A stretch of 64,000 bases of DNA, taken from the NCBI RefSeq assembly GCF_004917065.1, contig NZ_SSYA01000002.1, forward strand, positions 721,897 to 785,896. Reading direction: 5' to 3'. The position numbers and the translations under genes were made by a program. The stretch's first letter is position 1. Each line of letters begins with the position of its first letter. Below are positions 50,183 through 59,142 of the stretch, piece by piece. The notes beneath the pieces were generated by a model. That model searched no databases. It was not told the origin of the DNA and was given only the letters and a program-made list of their open reading frames with translations. Source of the DNA: Geomonas ferrireducens. Its GTDB lineage: Bacteria; Desulfobacterota; Desulfuromonadia; Geobacterales; Geobacteraceae.

Positions 50183-50486
50183 ACCTCCGTGATTTCGCGC
50201 TTTTAATGAGCGCGTAGCACCAGCTTGTAGGAAAACCGGAAAACTCCCACTAGGCGGTTTACCCTAATTCAGCAGCAACCGTTCCACATCAAAATCGTAT
50301 TATTCAGAAAATTGAATAAAAAAAGACGCCGCAAGGCGCCTGCATAGCTGGGGTAATGGCCCTAGATTCAAAGAGTTGTAGGAAAATTAATGATGGCGGG
50401 CAGAGGAGAAAGGGATGGGATTAGAGGGTGAAAAAAAATAAGAAAAAATAATTTTAATGTTAGCAGGGCTTATCCGGCTGGGTGAT
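50183..50486. other. Intergenic stretch between kinase operon and cytochromes
   Basis: No gene. Holds the kinase operon terminator (50317-50340) and an IR GCGCGAAATC-like element near 50195 (GCGCTTTTAATGAGCGC). Confidence 0.45.
50317..50340 (-). terminator. Terminator of the cheR-kinase operon
   Basis: GGCGCC-TTGC-GGCGTC on minus (one mismatch) followed by TTTTTTT. Located 147 bases after the last kinase stop. Confidence 0.65.
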
Positions 50487-52472
50487 TTAACGCTCGAGCA
50501 CCTCCCGCACCCTGCGCAGCAGCTCCAACGGCTGCACCGGTTTCATGATCAGCTCGCCCCCCTCCTGCATGCCGCGACTCTGGATGAAGTCCGCCGTGTA
50601 ACCCGAAGTGAACAGCACCTTCGCGTCGGGGCGCACCTTCCTGATCTCGTCGAAGGCGTCGATGCCGTTTTTGCGCGGCATGATGATGTCCATCAGTACG
50701 AGGCCGATGCCTTTCTGGTGCATGGCGAAACGGTCGACGACCTCCTGTCCGTCGTCCGCGAGGATCACCTGGTAGCCGTGCTTGGTCAGCACCATTTCCA
50801 CCAGGTTGCGCACGCTCGGGTCGTCCTCGGCGACGAGGATGGTCTCCGTACCGCTCGGAGGCTCAAGCTGCGCTACCTGGTCCTGGCCGAGGGAGGCCTC
50901 CAGCGCGACAAGGGGGATCTCGATGGTGAATGTCGTCCCGTGCCCTGGGGTGCTGCTTACGCGGATGCTCCCCTTGTGCTGCTGGATGATGCCGTAGACG
51001 ATGGCCATGCCGAGCCCGGTCCCCTTCCCTACCTCCTTCGTGGTGAAGAATGGCTCGAAGATCCTGTTGCGCGTCTCCTCGTCCATCCCCTTTCCGGTAT
51101 CGGAGACGATGATGACGGCGTGCGCCCCCGAAGCCCCCGCAGGCCCCGCGCCGGCTTCCTGGAGGCCGGTGGCGATGGTGAAGGTCCCCCCGCGGGGCAT
51201 CGCGTCGCGCGCGTTGGCGGCCAGGTTGACCAGTACCTGTTCGATCTGGCCGAGATCGACGAAGACCGGGAGCCGCTCCGGAAGCAGCTCGGTCTTTAGC
51301 TGGATGTCCTCTCCGATAACCCGTACGAGGAACTGCTCGACCCTGTGGACGATCTCGCCGACATCGGTCTGCTGCGGCGCCATGGCCTGCTTGCGGCTGA
51401 AGGCAAGAAGCCCGCGGGTAAGCTGCGCGGCGCGCTCGCTCGCCACCGCGATCTGCTCGACCAGTTCCAGATGTTGGCTGTCGTCCGGCAGGTCCATCTT
51501 GAGGATGTTCGCATAACCGGCAATGACGGTGAGGACGTTGTTGAAATCATGGGCGACCCCGCCGGCCAGCTGCCCCACCGCCTCCATCTTCTGGGACTGG
51601 CGCAGTTGCTCCTCCATCTCCTGCCGCTCGGTGATGTCGGTGATCGCTCCGGAGAGGCGCACGGCCTCCCCCTCGGTGTTCCACTCCGCCTGTCCGCGGC
51701 AGCGTACCTTCAGGTAGAGCTCTTCCCTGGTCCTGAGCCTGAGCTCGAGGTCGAAGGGTGAACGCCCGGAAAAGTGCGCGTCGAGGGCATCCTGCACCCG
51801 CGCGACTTCATCCGGGTGCAGCCGCGAAAAGAAGGTATCCGCCTCGTTTACGAGCTCGTCGTCGGCAAAGCCTAAAAGCTCCTTCCAGCGCGGCGAATAG
51901 TAGTAGTCGCCGCTTTTCAGGTCCCAGTCCCACAGACCGTCGCTCGTGCCCCGTACGGCGCGGGAGTAGCGCGCCTCGCTTTGCGCAAGCCGCTCCAGGT
52001 TCTCCTTGAGTTCCTGGTTTGCGAGCAAAAGCTCGCCGGTGCGCTGCGCCACAAGCGCCTCGAGCGAATCGCGTTCCAGGCGCACGGCATCCTCGCTGCG
52101 CTTGATGCGCACCATCGCCTTGATCTGGGCAACGAGCTCCGCCTCGTCGATAGGTTTCGAGAGGAAGGCGTCGGCGCCGCATTCGAGCCCCTTGACGCGG
52201 CAGGCGGAATCGCTTCTATGCGCCGTTACGAGGATCACCGGGATGTGCTGGGTGGAAGGTATCGACTTAAGGCGCCTGGTCGCCTCGAAACCGTCCATAC
52301 CCGGCATCTGTATGTCGAGCAGGATGGCGTCAGGCCCCTCCATGCGCGCCCGGCGGATCCCGTCCTGGGCCGACTGCGAGGTGATGAGACTCGCCTCCGG
52401 AAGGAATATCTTCAGGAGCGCTCCGAGGGTGAGCAGGTTGTCGTGGTTGTCGTCGATGGCGAGGAGCTTCAT
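50487..52472 (-). CDS. Hybrid histidine kinase: REC-PAS-HisKA-HATPase-REC
   Basis: 661 residues from ATG 52472, overlapping the previous stop as ATGA. N-terminal receiver ([20 protein letters not shown], Asp in [12 protein letters not shown]), coiled coil, PAS domain ([36 protein letters not shown]) with PAC, HisKA with His in [17 protein letters not shown], HATPase_c ([37 protein letters not shown]), and a C-terminal receiver ([32 protein letters not shown]). The first receiver probably takes phosphate from the larger kinase encoded just before it. No membrane helix. Confidence 0.92.
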   Translation of the reverse strand: MKLLAIDDNHDNLLTLGALLKIFLPEASLITSQSAQDGIRRARMEGPDAILLDIQMPGMDGFEATRRLKSIPSTQHIPVILVTAHRSDSACRVKGLECGADAFLSKPIDEAELVAQIKAMVRIKRSEDAVRLERDSLEALVAQRTGELLLANQELKENLERLAQSEARYSRAVRGTSDGLWDWDLKSGDYYYSPRWKELLGFADDELVNEADTFFSRLHPDEVARVQDALDAHFSGRSPFDLELRLRTREELYLKVRCRGQAEWNTEGEAVRLSGAITDITERQEMEEQLRQSQKMEAVGQLAGGVAHDFNNVLTVIAGYANILKMDLPDDSQHLELVEQIAVASERAAQLTRGLLAFSRKQAMAPQQTDVGEIVHRVEQFLVRVIGEDIQLKTELLPERLPVFVDLGQIEQVLVNLAANARDAMPRGGTFTIATGLQEAGAGPAGASGAHAVIIVSDTGKGMDEETRNRIFEPFFTTKEVGKGTGLGMAIVYGIIQQHKGSIRVSSTPGHGTTFTIEIPLVALEASLGQDQVAQLEPPSGTETILVAEDDPSVRNLVEMVLTKHGYQVILADDGQEVVDRFAMHQKGIGLVLMDIIMPRKNGIDAFDEIRKVRPDAKVLFTSGYTADFIQSRGMQEGGELIMKPVQPLELLRRVREVLER

Positions 52473-55400
52473 GTGGGCAGTTCCTCGCATGGTGCTGCCT
52501 GCTCGGGCGCGGTGAGCTGGGCGGGCGCCAGGTAACGCGCCACGAGTTCCTGCAGTTCCTCGGGCTGATACGGCTTGGAGAGATACCCCGCGCACCCGGC
52601 GGCAAGGGCCCTTTCACGGTCTCCCGCCATGGCGCTGGCGGTAAGCGCCACGACCGGGATGGCGGCCGTTGCCGGATCCCTTTTCAGGCGCTGCAGCACC
52701 TGGAAGCCGTCCAGCACTGGCAGATGCATGTCGAGCAGGATGAGCGACGGAAGCGACCGTCTCGCGGCTTCGACCCCGGCGGCGCCATCCACCGCCTCGA
52801 TGATACGGTACCCGGTGCCGAGCACCGCCTTCAGGGTGGTCAGGTTGTCATGGTTGTCCTCGATCACGAGCAGCGAGCCGTCTCCAACCCAGCACGCCTC
52901 GGCGGGGACGGCCGGAAGAGAAAGCGTTGCAGCCTCCCCCCGAAAGAGCGTCACCGCACCCAGCATCTCGTAGACCCGGCGCAAGAGCTCCTGCAGTTCG
53001 ACGTCCCCTTTTTGCACGAGGTGGCGCACGGCGAGCTCGCGCAGCCGGTCATGCTCCCCGGGAGAAAGGGTCTTCGCCGTCATCACGAGCACGGGAACCT
53101 CTTTGGTGAGGCTCGAGGAGCGTACCGCCTCCAGCACCTCGAAACCGTCCACCTCCGGCATCATGATGTCGAGGATGATCCCGTCGGGAACGTGGGTCTT
53201 CAGGTAGGTAAGCGCGTGCCTCCCACCGGAGACCGCGTCGACGCAGAAACCGGCCGATTCGAGCGCGAAGCGGAGCTGGATGGTGGCCGCCTCGCTGTCC
53301 TCGACGATGAGGATGCGCGCCCCCTTCGGCCCGCGCCGCTCGGGAAGTTGCCAGCCAAGCCGCGTCAGTGTCTTCACCAGCTCTTCGAGCACGACCTCGC
53401 GGTCGAGGGCGTTTTTGGACAGGACCGCGCTCACCCCGGAGGAGAGGCGCTGCAGCTCGACGGCCGAGAGCTCCTTCGAGGTGATCACCACCACCGGGAT
53501 GTCGGCGGTGCTCTCGTTCGACCGCAACCGGTCGAGGACCGCCGCGCCGTCCATACCGGGCATGAGCAGGTCAAGGGTGATCAGATCGGGGTAGTCGGCA
53601 GCGGCGAGCTCGAGAGCCTCCGGCCCGTTCTCGGCCATGAGCACGTCGAGCCCCTGCTCCTTGAACATGGAGGCGATGAAGTACCGGTCAAACTCGCTGT
53701 CGTCGACGACGAGCACAAGGCGGCACCCGGCGCCGGCAAGCCGCGCGAAGGTCTCCATGAGCTGTTCCTTCCCTACGGGCTTGGCGATCACCCCGACGGC
53801 ACCGAGGGCAACGCCGGTTTCCCGGTCCTCGGAGAGCGAGATGATCACCACCGGGATGTCCGCCGTCTCGGGATGCTCCTTGAGTTCCCGCATCACCTCC
53901 CACCCGTCCATATCGGGCATCATGATGTCGAGGGTGATGGCGAAAGGATGCCTTGCCAGCGCAAGCCTCAGCGCGTCGGGGCCGTTCAGCGCGGTCAGCG
54001 TCTCGAACCCCGCCTGGGCCAGGTGTCCGGCTATGAGCGATACCGCCTCGGGGTCATCGTCGACCACCAGGATGGGACGTCCCGGCACCTGGTGCGGCGG
54101 AGCCTGCGCAGGTGCGACCAGCGCGCTTTGGGCCGGACCTGCCGCGCGGCTGCAGTCAAGCGGCAGGCGCAGGATGAAGAGCGATCCCCGCCCCAGCTCG
54201 CTCGTAACACTCACGTCGCCCCCGAGAAGGCGCGCCGTCTTCTTGACGATGGCAAGGCCGAGCCCGGTCCCCTCGTAGGAGCGGGAGGTGGAGCCGTCGG
54301 CCTGGCGGAACTCGTGGAAGATGCTGTCCAGGTACTGCGGCGCGATGCCGATCCCGGTGTCCTCTACCTCGAAAAGGAGCTCACCCTCAAGCGGCATGAG
54401 CCGCAGGGTGACCGAGCCGTGCTGCGTGAACTTGACGGCGTTCCCCACGAGGTTTTGCAGCATCTGGCGGAGCTTCTTCACATCGACGACCATGGGGGGA
54501 ACGGGCTCGGGCGCACGGAGCTCGAGCGCTATCTCCTTTTCGCCGGCCAAGACGGCGAGCCCGTCGACCACCTCGGCGGCGATCCGCTCGGGCGCCACTG
54601 CCTCGAGGTAGAGGTCCTGGCGCCCCGACTCGATCTTCGCCAGATCGAGGATGTCGTTTATGAGCGAGAGGAGGTGCTTGCCGTTTTTCTCGATGATGGA
54701 CAGATATCCCTTCTCGTCCGAGGTGAGCCGCTCCCCCCCCTGGACCGCAAGGACGCGGGTGAGCGCCAGCACCGAGTTGAGCGGGGTGCGCAGTTCGTGG
54801 CTCATGTTCGAGAGGAATTCGCTCTTAAGCCGCGTTGCCTCTTCGAGGAGCTGCTTTTGCTGGTCCAGTACGCGGTTTCTGCGGGCGAGCTCGTCGGACT
54901 GCTGGGCGAGCTCCGTCGACTGCTGCACCAGTTCCTCCGACTGCTGGGTGAGCTCGGCGTTCTTGACGGCAAGCTCCGAGGCGAGGCGGTGCACGTCCTC
55001 TTCGGCAAGGATGCGGGCGTAGGCGGAGCCAAGGGGCATGAGCACCATCTCAAGGGTTTCATGCACCCACGAGGCGAAGGGCTTGTCGCAGGCAAGGGAG
55101 ATGAAGGCGCAGAGTTCGCCGTCCACCTCGACCGGGATGGTCACGATCTCGGCAGGGACGATCTCGCCGAAAGGAGCGAGCAGGCGCAGGGACGAGCCGT
55201 CCGGTTCGGGGGCGTAACGGGTGATGCGCCGGGAAGCGAGCAGGATGCCGAGTTCCCCCTCGAGCCCTGCGCGGCTGTAGCGGCGCATTCTGGCACAGTC
55301 GGCGCCGATGGCGCAGGCGGGCACGAAGTGGTCCGCTTCGGCGTCCTTCACGAAGGCCGCCGCCAGCTTCGCCCCGGTGATCTCGCAGAAAACCGGGAGA

Positions 55401-56584
55401 AGGCGCTGGAAAAATTCGTCCAAGGAAGCGGCATCCACCAGACGTTCCGACAGACGCAGCATGGCGTCCTGAGCGGCCATCTTAAGCTGCAGCGTCCCGG
55501 CCATGTTGTTGAAGGCACCGGCAAGGGCGACCTGCTCCAGGGTCCCTTCCGGCTCTATCCGCACGGCGTAATCTCCACCCTGGATCTCGCCGGCCGCGTC
55601 GGAAAGCTTCACGAGCGGCGCGCTGATCCCCATGGCGAGCCGCCATGCGAAGAAAAAGACGAGGATGCCTATCAAGACGCTCAGCCCGTAGGTGAGGTAC
55701 AACATCCGCTTGATGGGCGTGTAGATGTCGGTGGAATCCTGCTTGCAGACGAGCCCCCAACCGGTGCGCGGGATGTGGGCATAGGCGGATAGGACGTCGA
55801 CGCCGCGGTAATCCGTGGTGCGTGCGATGCCGCTTTGCCCTGCGGCCGCCATGAGGGCCGGTTTCCCCTTGAGCCGGACCTTCAAGACGGAGTCCGGGAG
55901 GGAGCGCAGCCCGACCAGGGGCTGGGCGTCGCGGTTCACCAGCACGACTTCGCCGCTTTGCCCCATGCCGGTACGGTTCTCGGTGATGACGGAAAGAAGT
56001 TTGCGCAGGTTGTAGCGCACCACGACGACCGCCTTTACCGGGACCCCTTCCCCCTTGATCGGTGCGGCGAGGTCGAGGCTTGCACTCGCCTCGCTGCCGA
56101 AAACGTACGCCTCGCCGATGATGGGGGTCGCGTCGTGCAATGCTGCAGCGGCGATCTCGGGTCTCGCTATGCGCTGGCCGCGCCGTTCTGCATCGGTACT
56201 TAAAAGGATGGTCCCGTCCTCGGCCACGATGGAAATGTCGGACACCGGCTCGTATCCACCCTGGTAGCCGCGCAAGAGGGGAAAACTATCCCGGGCGCTA
56301 TCGCCAAGGGCATTCCGCTCGGCTAGCAGCGCACGGGCTGCGACCTGTACCGTTCTCCCGGAGCTCACCGTGGTGACGTCGACGATCAGGTTGTCGAGGA
56401 CCGAGTTGATCTGGTCCTGGCGCAGCGCGGTGACGGCCGCCAGCTTGTCGAGCATGAGCGAGGTGGCAAGCCGCACGCGCTGCACGTAGATCAGGGTGGT
56501 GATCATAGCAAGTGGCACCAGACAGAGGGTCGTGAACCAGAAGGCGAGGCGCCCCCTCAGGGTGGGGAAGAACGTTTTTTTCAT
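52469..56584 (-). CDS. Large membrane hybrid histidine kinase with four receiver domains, 1371 aa
   Basis: Order: TM1 (~residues 10-30), periplasmic Cache-type sensor (~35-300, with GTGLVCKQD-like WGLVCKQDSTDIYTPI), TM2 (~305-325), HAMP (~330-380), GAF (~395-540), coiled coil of QQSEEL/QQSTEL heptads, HisKA (His in SNMSHELRTPLNSV, ~600), HATPase_c (NLVGNAVKFTQ; GTGLGLAIVKKT). Four receivers follow with Asp in LDIMMPDMDG, LDLLMPGMDG, LDIMMPEVDG and LDMHLPVLDG. The operon partner is a solute-binding lipoprotein, so the periplasmic domain may sense the loaded binding protein. Start ATG 56584 overlaps the binding-protein stop. Confidence 0.92.
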   Translation of the reverse strand: MKKTFFPTLRGRLAFWFTTLCLVPLAMITTLIYVQRVRLATSLMLDKLAAVTALRQDQINSVLDNLIVDVTTVSSGRTVQVAARALLAERNALGDSARDSFPLLRGYQGGYEPVSDISIVAEDGTILLSTDAERRGQRIARPEIAAAALHDATPIIGEAYVFGSEASASLDLAAPIKGEGVPVKAVVVVRYNLRKLLSVITENRTGMGQSGEVVLVNRDAQPLVGLRSLPDSVLKVRLKGKPALMAAAGQSGIARTTDYRGVDVLSAYAHIPRTGWGLVCKQDSTDIYTPIKRMLYLTYGLSVLIGILVFFFAWRLAMGISAPLVKLSDAAGEIQGGDYAVRIEPEGTLEQVALAGAFNNMAGTLQLKMAAQDAMLRLSERLVDAASLDEFFQRLLPVFCEITGAKLAAAFVKDAEADHFVPACAIGADCARMRRYSRAGLEGELGILLASRRITRYAPEPDGSSLRLLAPFGEIVPAEIVTIPVEVDGELCAFISLACDKPFASWVHETLEMVLMPLGSAYARILAEEDVHRLASELAVKNAELTQQSEELVQQSTELAQQSDELARRNRVLDQQKQLLEEATRLKSEFLSNMSHELRTPLNSVLALTRVLAVQGGERLTSDEKGYLSIIEKNGKHLLSLINDILDLAKIESGRQDLYLEAVAPERIAAEVVDGLAVLAGEKEIALELRAPEPVPPMVVDVKKLRQMLQNLVGNAVKFTQHGSVTLRLMPLEGELLFEVEDTGIGIAPQYLDSIFHEFRQADGSTSRSYEGTGLGLAIVKKTARLLGGDVSVTSELGRGSLFILRLPLDCSRAAGPAQSALVAPAQAPPHQVPGRPILVVDDDPEAVSLIAGHLAQAGFETLTALNGPDALRLALARHPFAITLDIMMPDMDGWEVMRELKEHPETADIPVVIISLSEDRETGVALGAVGVIAKPVGKEQLMETFARLAGAGCRLVLVVDDSEFDRYFIASMFKEQGLDVLMAENGPEALELAAADYPDLITLDLLMPGMDGAAVLDRLRSNESTADIPVVVITSKELSAVELQRLSSGVSAVLSKNALDREVVLEELVKTLTRLGWQLPERRGPKGARILIVEDSEAATIQLRFALESAGFCVDAVSGGRHALTYLKTHVPDGIILDIMMPEVDGFEVLEAVRSSSLTKEVPVLVMTAKTLSPGEHDRLRELAVRHLVQKGDVELQELLRRVYEMLGAVTLFRGEAATLSLPAVPAEACWVGDGSLLVIEDNHDNLTTLKAVLGTGYRIIEAVDGAAGVEAARRSLPSLILLDMHLPVLDGFQVLQRLKRDPATAAIPVVALTASAMAGDRERALAAGCAGYLSKPYQPEELQELVARYLAPAQLTAPEQAAPCEELPT

Positions 56585-57714
56585 TTGGCACCATCCGATG
56601 GATCAGAGCTGCGGTAATCAAACCTCTGCAGGGCGAAACGCTCCCCATCGGCCATCACCTTGCGCAGCATTTCATTGTCAAAGGAGTCGCGCACCCTGGA
56701 CCAGGGGGTCGACTGAGGGATCTTCCCCGCCTGTTTCAGGAAGAGAAACTTTCTGTAGAGCAGCCCCTCTTCGCTGAGAAGGGCGGGGGATATGCGCGGG
56801 GCGGCCGGGATGTTGAGCAGATCGTTGCGTACGAGGCCGTTTACCTGGGGAGCGGTGAGCGGCAGAGCCCCCCCCTGGAACCGCTCCGCCGTGGAGATGG
56901 TCCACCCGGAAACCTGGTCGAGGTGCCCGGGCAGGCGCATCCACATGCAGGCGCGCGCTACCGAGGCCGCGAGCTCACGCACCTGCTCGGGGTGCTGTGC
57001 CACGAACTCGCGGCGCAGGCAGAGAAAGCCGTAGCTGATCCCCTTGTTGATCAAGTGCCATTCCGGATGTTGGGCCAGGGTGATGGTGGGCGTCGGTTCC
57101 CAGGCGCTGAAGGCGTCGATGCTTTCGTTGTCGAGCGCCTGCGCCATCTCGCTGACCTCCATCGGGACGAGCTTTATGTCGCGCTCGGAGAGCCCTTCGC
57201 TCTCAAGAGCGCTCAAAAGGGCGAAATGTGCAGCTGAACCTACGCCGGTGGCGACGCGTCGCCCCTTTAGGTCGCGCACGAGCATCGGACGTTTCGAGAT
57301 GATGGAGGCAAAGCCCTGCTTGAGCTGGGCGACTACCACGAAATTACCGGTGGCAAGGGCCGTCAAGGTCGGCATGTCGGCGAAGATGCCGCCGTCGAGC
57401 TGTCTGGTCGCGAGGTAACCTGCGATGTCCTTTCCCTTGAAGAAGGGGTGCACCCTTAGCTCCATACCGGCCATGGCGAGCCGCTCCTCGAGCGTCATGT
57501 CGCGTGACAAAAGCTCGGCAACGGCAGCTTCCGGCAGGGTGATCGGTTGCGAGCCCAAGTCCATGACGGCGTCGCCGCCGAAGCGGTATCCCTGATACGT
57601 TGCGGCTGCCTTCCGCTCTTGCCCGGAGGGGGCACCCTCCTCCTTGGAGGAGCAACCAAAGAGAGACAATGCGATGAAAAGGGTGATCAGGAGACGACGA
57701 AACAAACTCTGCAT
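56581..57714 (-). CDS. Periplasmic solute-binding lipoprotein (NMT1/SsuA/ThiY type)
   Basis: 377 residues. Lipobox LSLFGC (Cys21). The fold is the type II binding protein of nitrate/sulfonate/thiamine-precursor transporters: YQGYRFGGDAVMDLGSQPIT, ADMPTLTALATGNFVVVAQL, LKGRRVATGVGSAAHFALLS, ESIDAFSAWEPTPTITLAQH, ISYGFLCLRREFVAQHPEQV. No ABC permease or ATPase is nearby; genes on both sides are signalling proteins. It therefore probably works as a sensor subunit for the adjoining kinase. Its start shares one base with the CheR stop. Confidence 0.87.
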   Translation of the reverse strand: MQSLFRRLLITLFIALSLFGCSSKEEGAPSGQERKAAATYQGYRFGGDAVMDLGSQPITLPEAAVAELLSRDMTLEERLAMAGMELRVHPFFKGKDIAGYLATRQLDGGIFADMPTLTALATGNFVVVAQLKQGFASIISKRPMLVRDLKGRRVATGVGSAAHFALLSALESEGLSERDIKLVPMEVSEMAQALDNESIDAFSAWEPTPTITLAQHPEWHLINKGISYGFLCLRREFVAQHPEQVRELAASVARACMWMRLPGHLDQVSGWTISTAERFQGGALPLTAPQVNGLVRNDLLNIPAAPRISPALLSEEGLLYRKFLFLKQAGKIPQSTPWSRVRDSFDNEMLRKVMADGERFALQRFDYRSSDPSDGAK

Positions 57715-58544
57715 CAGCTCCTCCCGGTCTGCTTCTTGCGGTAGAGGTTGCCGCAGTCGAAGATGCGATCCAGGTGCTGAAGATACCGATCAGGCACCGT
57801 TTCCGCCTTCCCGAGCATCAATACCCCTCCCTGGTTCAGGGCTCGGAAGAGGTTGTCGAAAACCTTCAAGTATCCCTCCGGATCGAGGTACATCAGGAAA
57901 TTGCGGCAGGCGATGAGGTCGAACCCACCGAACAGGGATTCGGGCGGTGCATAGGTGTGCGGATCGAGGAGATCGTGCCGCGAATAGGTAACCATGGAGA
58001 GGATGGACGGATCGATCCGGTAGCCACCCCCGTCAGGAGTGAAGTAAGTATTCAACCGCTGCAGCGGCACTCCCCCAAGGCTCCCCGCCGCGTAGCGTCC
58101 ACGGCGCCCCTCTTCCAGCGCGTCCTCCGCGATGTCGGTGGCGAAGATCTGCACCTTCACCTGATGATCCAGGAGCTTGGCGGTTTCGTCGATGATGATC
58201 GCCAGGGTACAGGCTTCCTCGCCGCCGGCACACGCCGCGGACCAGGCCCGGAAGTACCCGTTCCCCTGCAGCAGCATGGGAGGGATCACGTGGGAACGAA
58301 GAAGTTCGAACTGCAACGGGTCGCGAAAGAAGCTGCTGAACCGGATGCGCAGCATGCGGACGAGACGACACGGCTCCTCTGGGTCGCTCCGCAATAGGTC
58401 CAGGTAAGCCGCGGCATCGGAAAGCCGGAGTTGGGCGGTCCGCTCAAGGATCCTTCTTTCCACGAGCCCCTGTGCATAGGACCGGAAGTCCTCACCGAAA
58501 TGAAGCGTCAAAAACTGGATAATCTCAGCTACCGTCTCACGCAA
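57714..58544 (-). CDS. CheR-family protein methyltransferase
   Basis: 276 residues from TTG 58544 (GGAGGCCTGA upstream). CheR all-helical N-domain (IIQFLTLHFGEDFRSYAQGL), then the SAM-binding domain: FRAWSAACAGGEEACTLAII (motif I), VQIFATDIAEDALEEGRRGR, FDLIACRNFLMYLDPEGYLK (the CRN motif) and LMLGKAETVP near the end. CheR transfers methyl groups to receptor glutamates. Here it heads an operon of binding protein plus hybrid kinases with no chemoreceptor, so the target may be a kinase or another protein. No TPR extension. Confidence 0.9.
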   Translation of the reverse strand: MRETVAEIIQFLTLHFGEDFRSYAQGLVERRILERTAQLRLSDAAAYLDLLRSDPEEPCRLVRMLRIRFSSFFRDPLQFELLRSHVIPPMLLQGNGYFRAWSAACAGGEEACTLAIIIDETAKLLDHQVKVQIFATDIAEDALEEGRRGRYAAGSLGGVPLQRLNTYFTPDGGGYRIDPSILSMVTYSRHDLLDPHTYAPPESLFGGFDLIACRNFLMYLDPEGYLKVFDNLFRALNQGGVLMLGKAETVPDRYLQHLDRIFDCGNLYRKKQTGRS

Positions 58545-58902
58545 TCAGGCCTCCAGAGGCTGCAGAAACGTGTCGGCAGACCGGCACGTTCCGAGGATTA
58601 CATGGAATCAATGGGCAACTTCGTTCCGGCTATCTTTTACAGCGGTAACGAAGAAGAGTAAAAACGCCCTGACAGGCCGTCCCCTTCTTACGTTTCGGTA
58701 GGAAAAACTGTTACTTGAGGTGTAAGTAAAAGCGATCTTCACTTACACCTTTTTAGGAAGTAAAGTCAACGAGAATTGATACTGCAGACAATCCGCAAAG
58801 TATGTATATTTTCGGATACATGCGGTGTACTGAGAGCATAAGGTGGGGAAATGAAGCAGGCCGTCCCCTGCTCGAAGGCGGCCCCGAATTTCGCGTGCAG
58901 GT
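58545..58902. other. Intergenic stretch upstream of cheR
   Basis: No clear gene. Contains an inverted repeat AACGTGTCGG-CAGA-CCGGCACGTT minus one base (58567-58590) just upstream of cheR, a candidate operator, a strong plus-facing terminator (58718-58754), and an IR GTATGTAT/ATACATGC near 58800-58824. Confidence 0.45.
58718..58754 (+). terminator. Strong plus-strand terminator with no obvious upstream gene
   Basis: Perfect 10-bp arms AGGTGTAAGT (58718-58727) and ACTTACACCT (58741-58750), followed on plus by TTTTT. On the minus strand the tail is CAAGTAAC, so it is not a terminator there. Confidence 0.7.
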
Positions 58903-59118
58903 CTAGTCGGAAAGGGAGCGGCTGAAGCGTGGCTGGAGCACGCCATCGACCTCGACTTGTTCCAGAAACATCGCTTCCGGACGCACCCAAAGCCCACCCT
59001 CGCCGTAGAGCGGGCGGTACACCACCATAGGTTCATCGGTCTCACTGTGCCGCGCGGTTCCTATGACTTCGTAGTAGTTTCCCTTGTAGTGCCGGTAGCG
59101 GCCGGGTTCGACAGGCAT
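58903..59118 (-). CDS. DUF1653 protein
   Basis: 71 residues: MPVEPGRYRHYKGNYYEVIG, then ARHSETDEPMVVYRPLYGEG and GLWVRPEAMFLEQVEVDG. This is the standard DUF1653 pattern (G-x-Y-x-H-Y-K-G, YxxLYG, W-x-R-P-x-x-M-F), a small beta-barrel-like domain of unknown function. It lies 24 bases after the glycyl radical enzyme gene and may be co-transcribed with it. Confidence 0.9.
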   Translation of the reverse strand: MPVEPGRYRHYKGNYYEVIGTARHSETDEPMVVYRPLYGEGGLWVRPEAMFLEQVEVDGVLQPRFSRSLSD

Positions 59119-59142
59119 GTCGCGTCCTCACTTTTCCATAGT

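Noticed and set aside
50063-50280. Cyclic-dinucleotide (GEMM) riboswitch before the cytochromes
   Set aside because: I looked for the GGCGGAAAGCC / GACGCAAAGCC core and the tetraloop stem on the minus strand and found no match.
52724-55792. A 1022-codon open frame on the plus strand, antisense to the large hybrid kinase
   Set aside because: It is the mirror of a GC-rich gene with clear kinase and receiver motifs. Its translation is low-complexity Arg/Gly/Asp/His-rich without domains.
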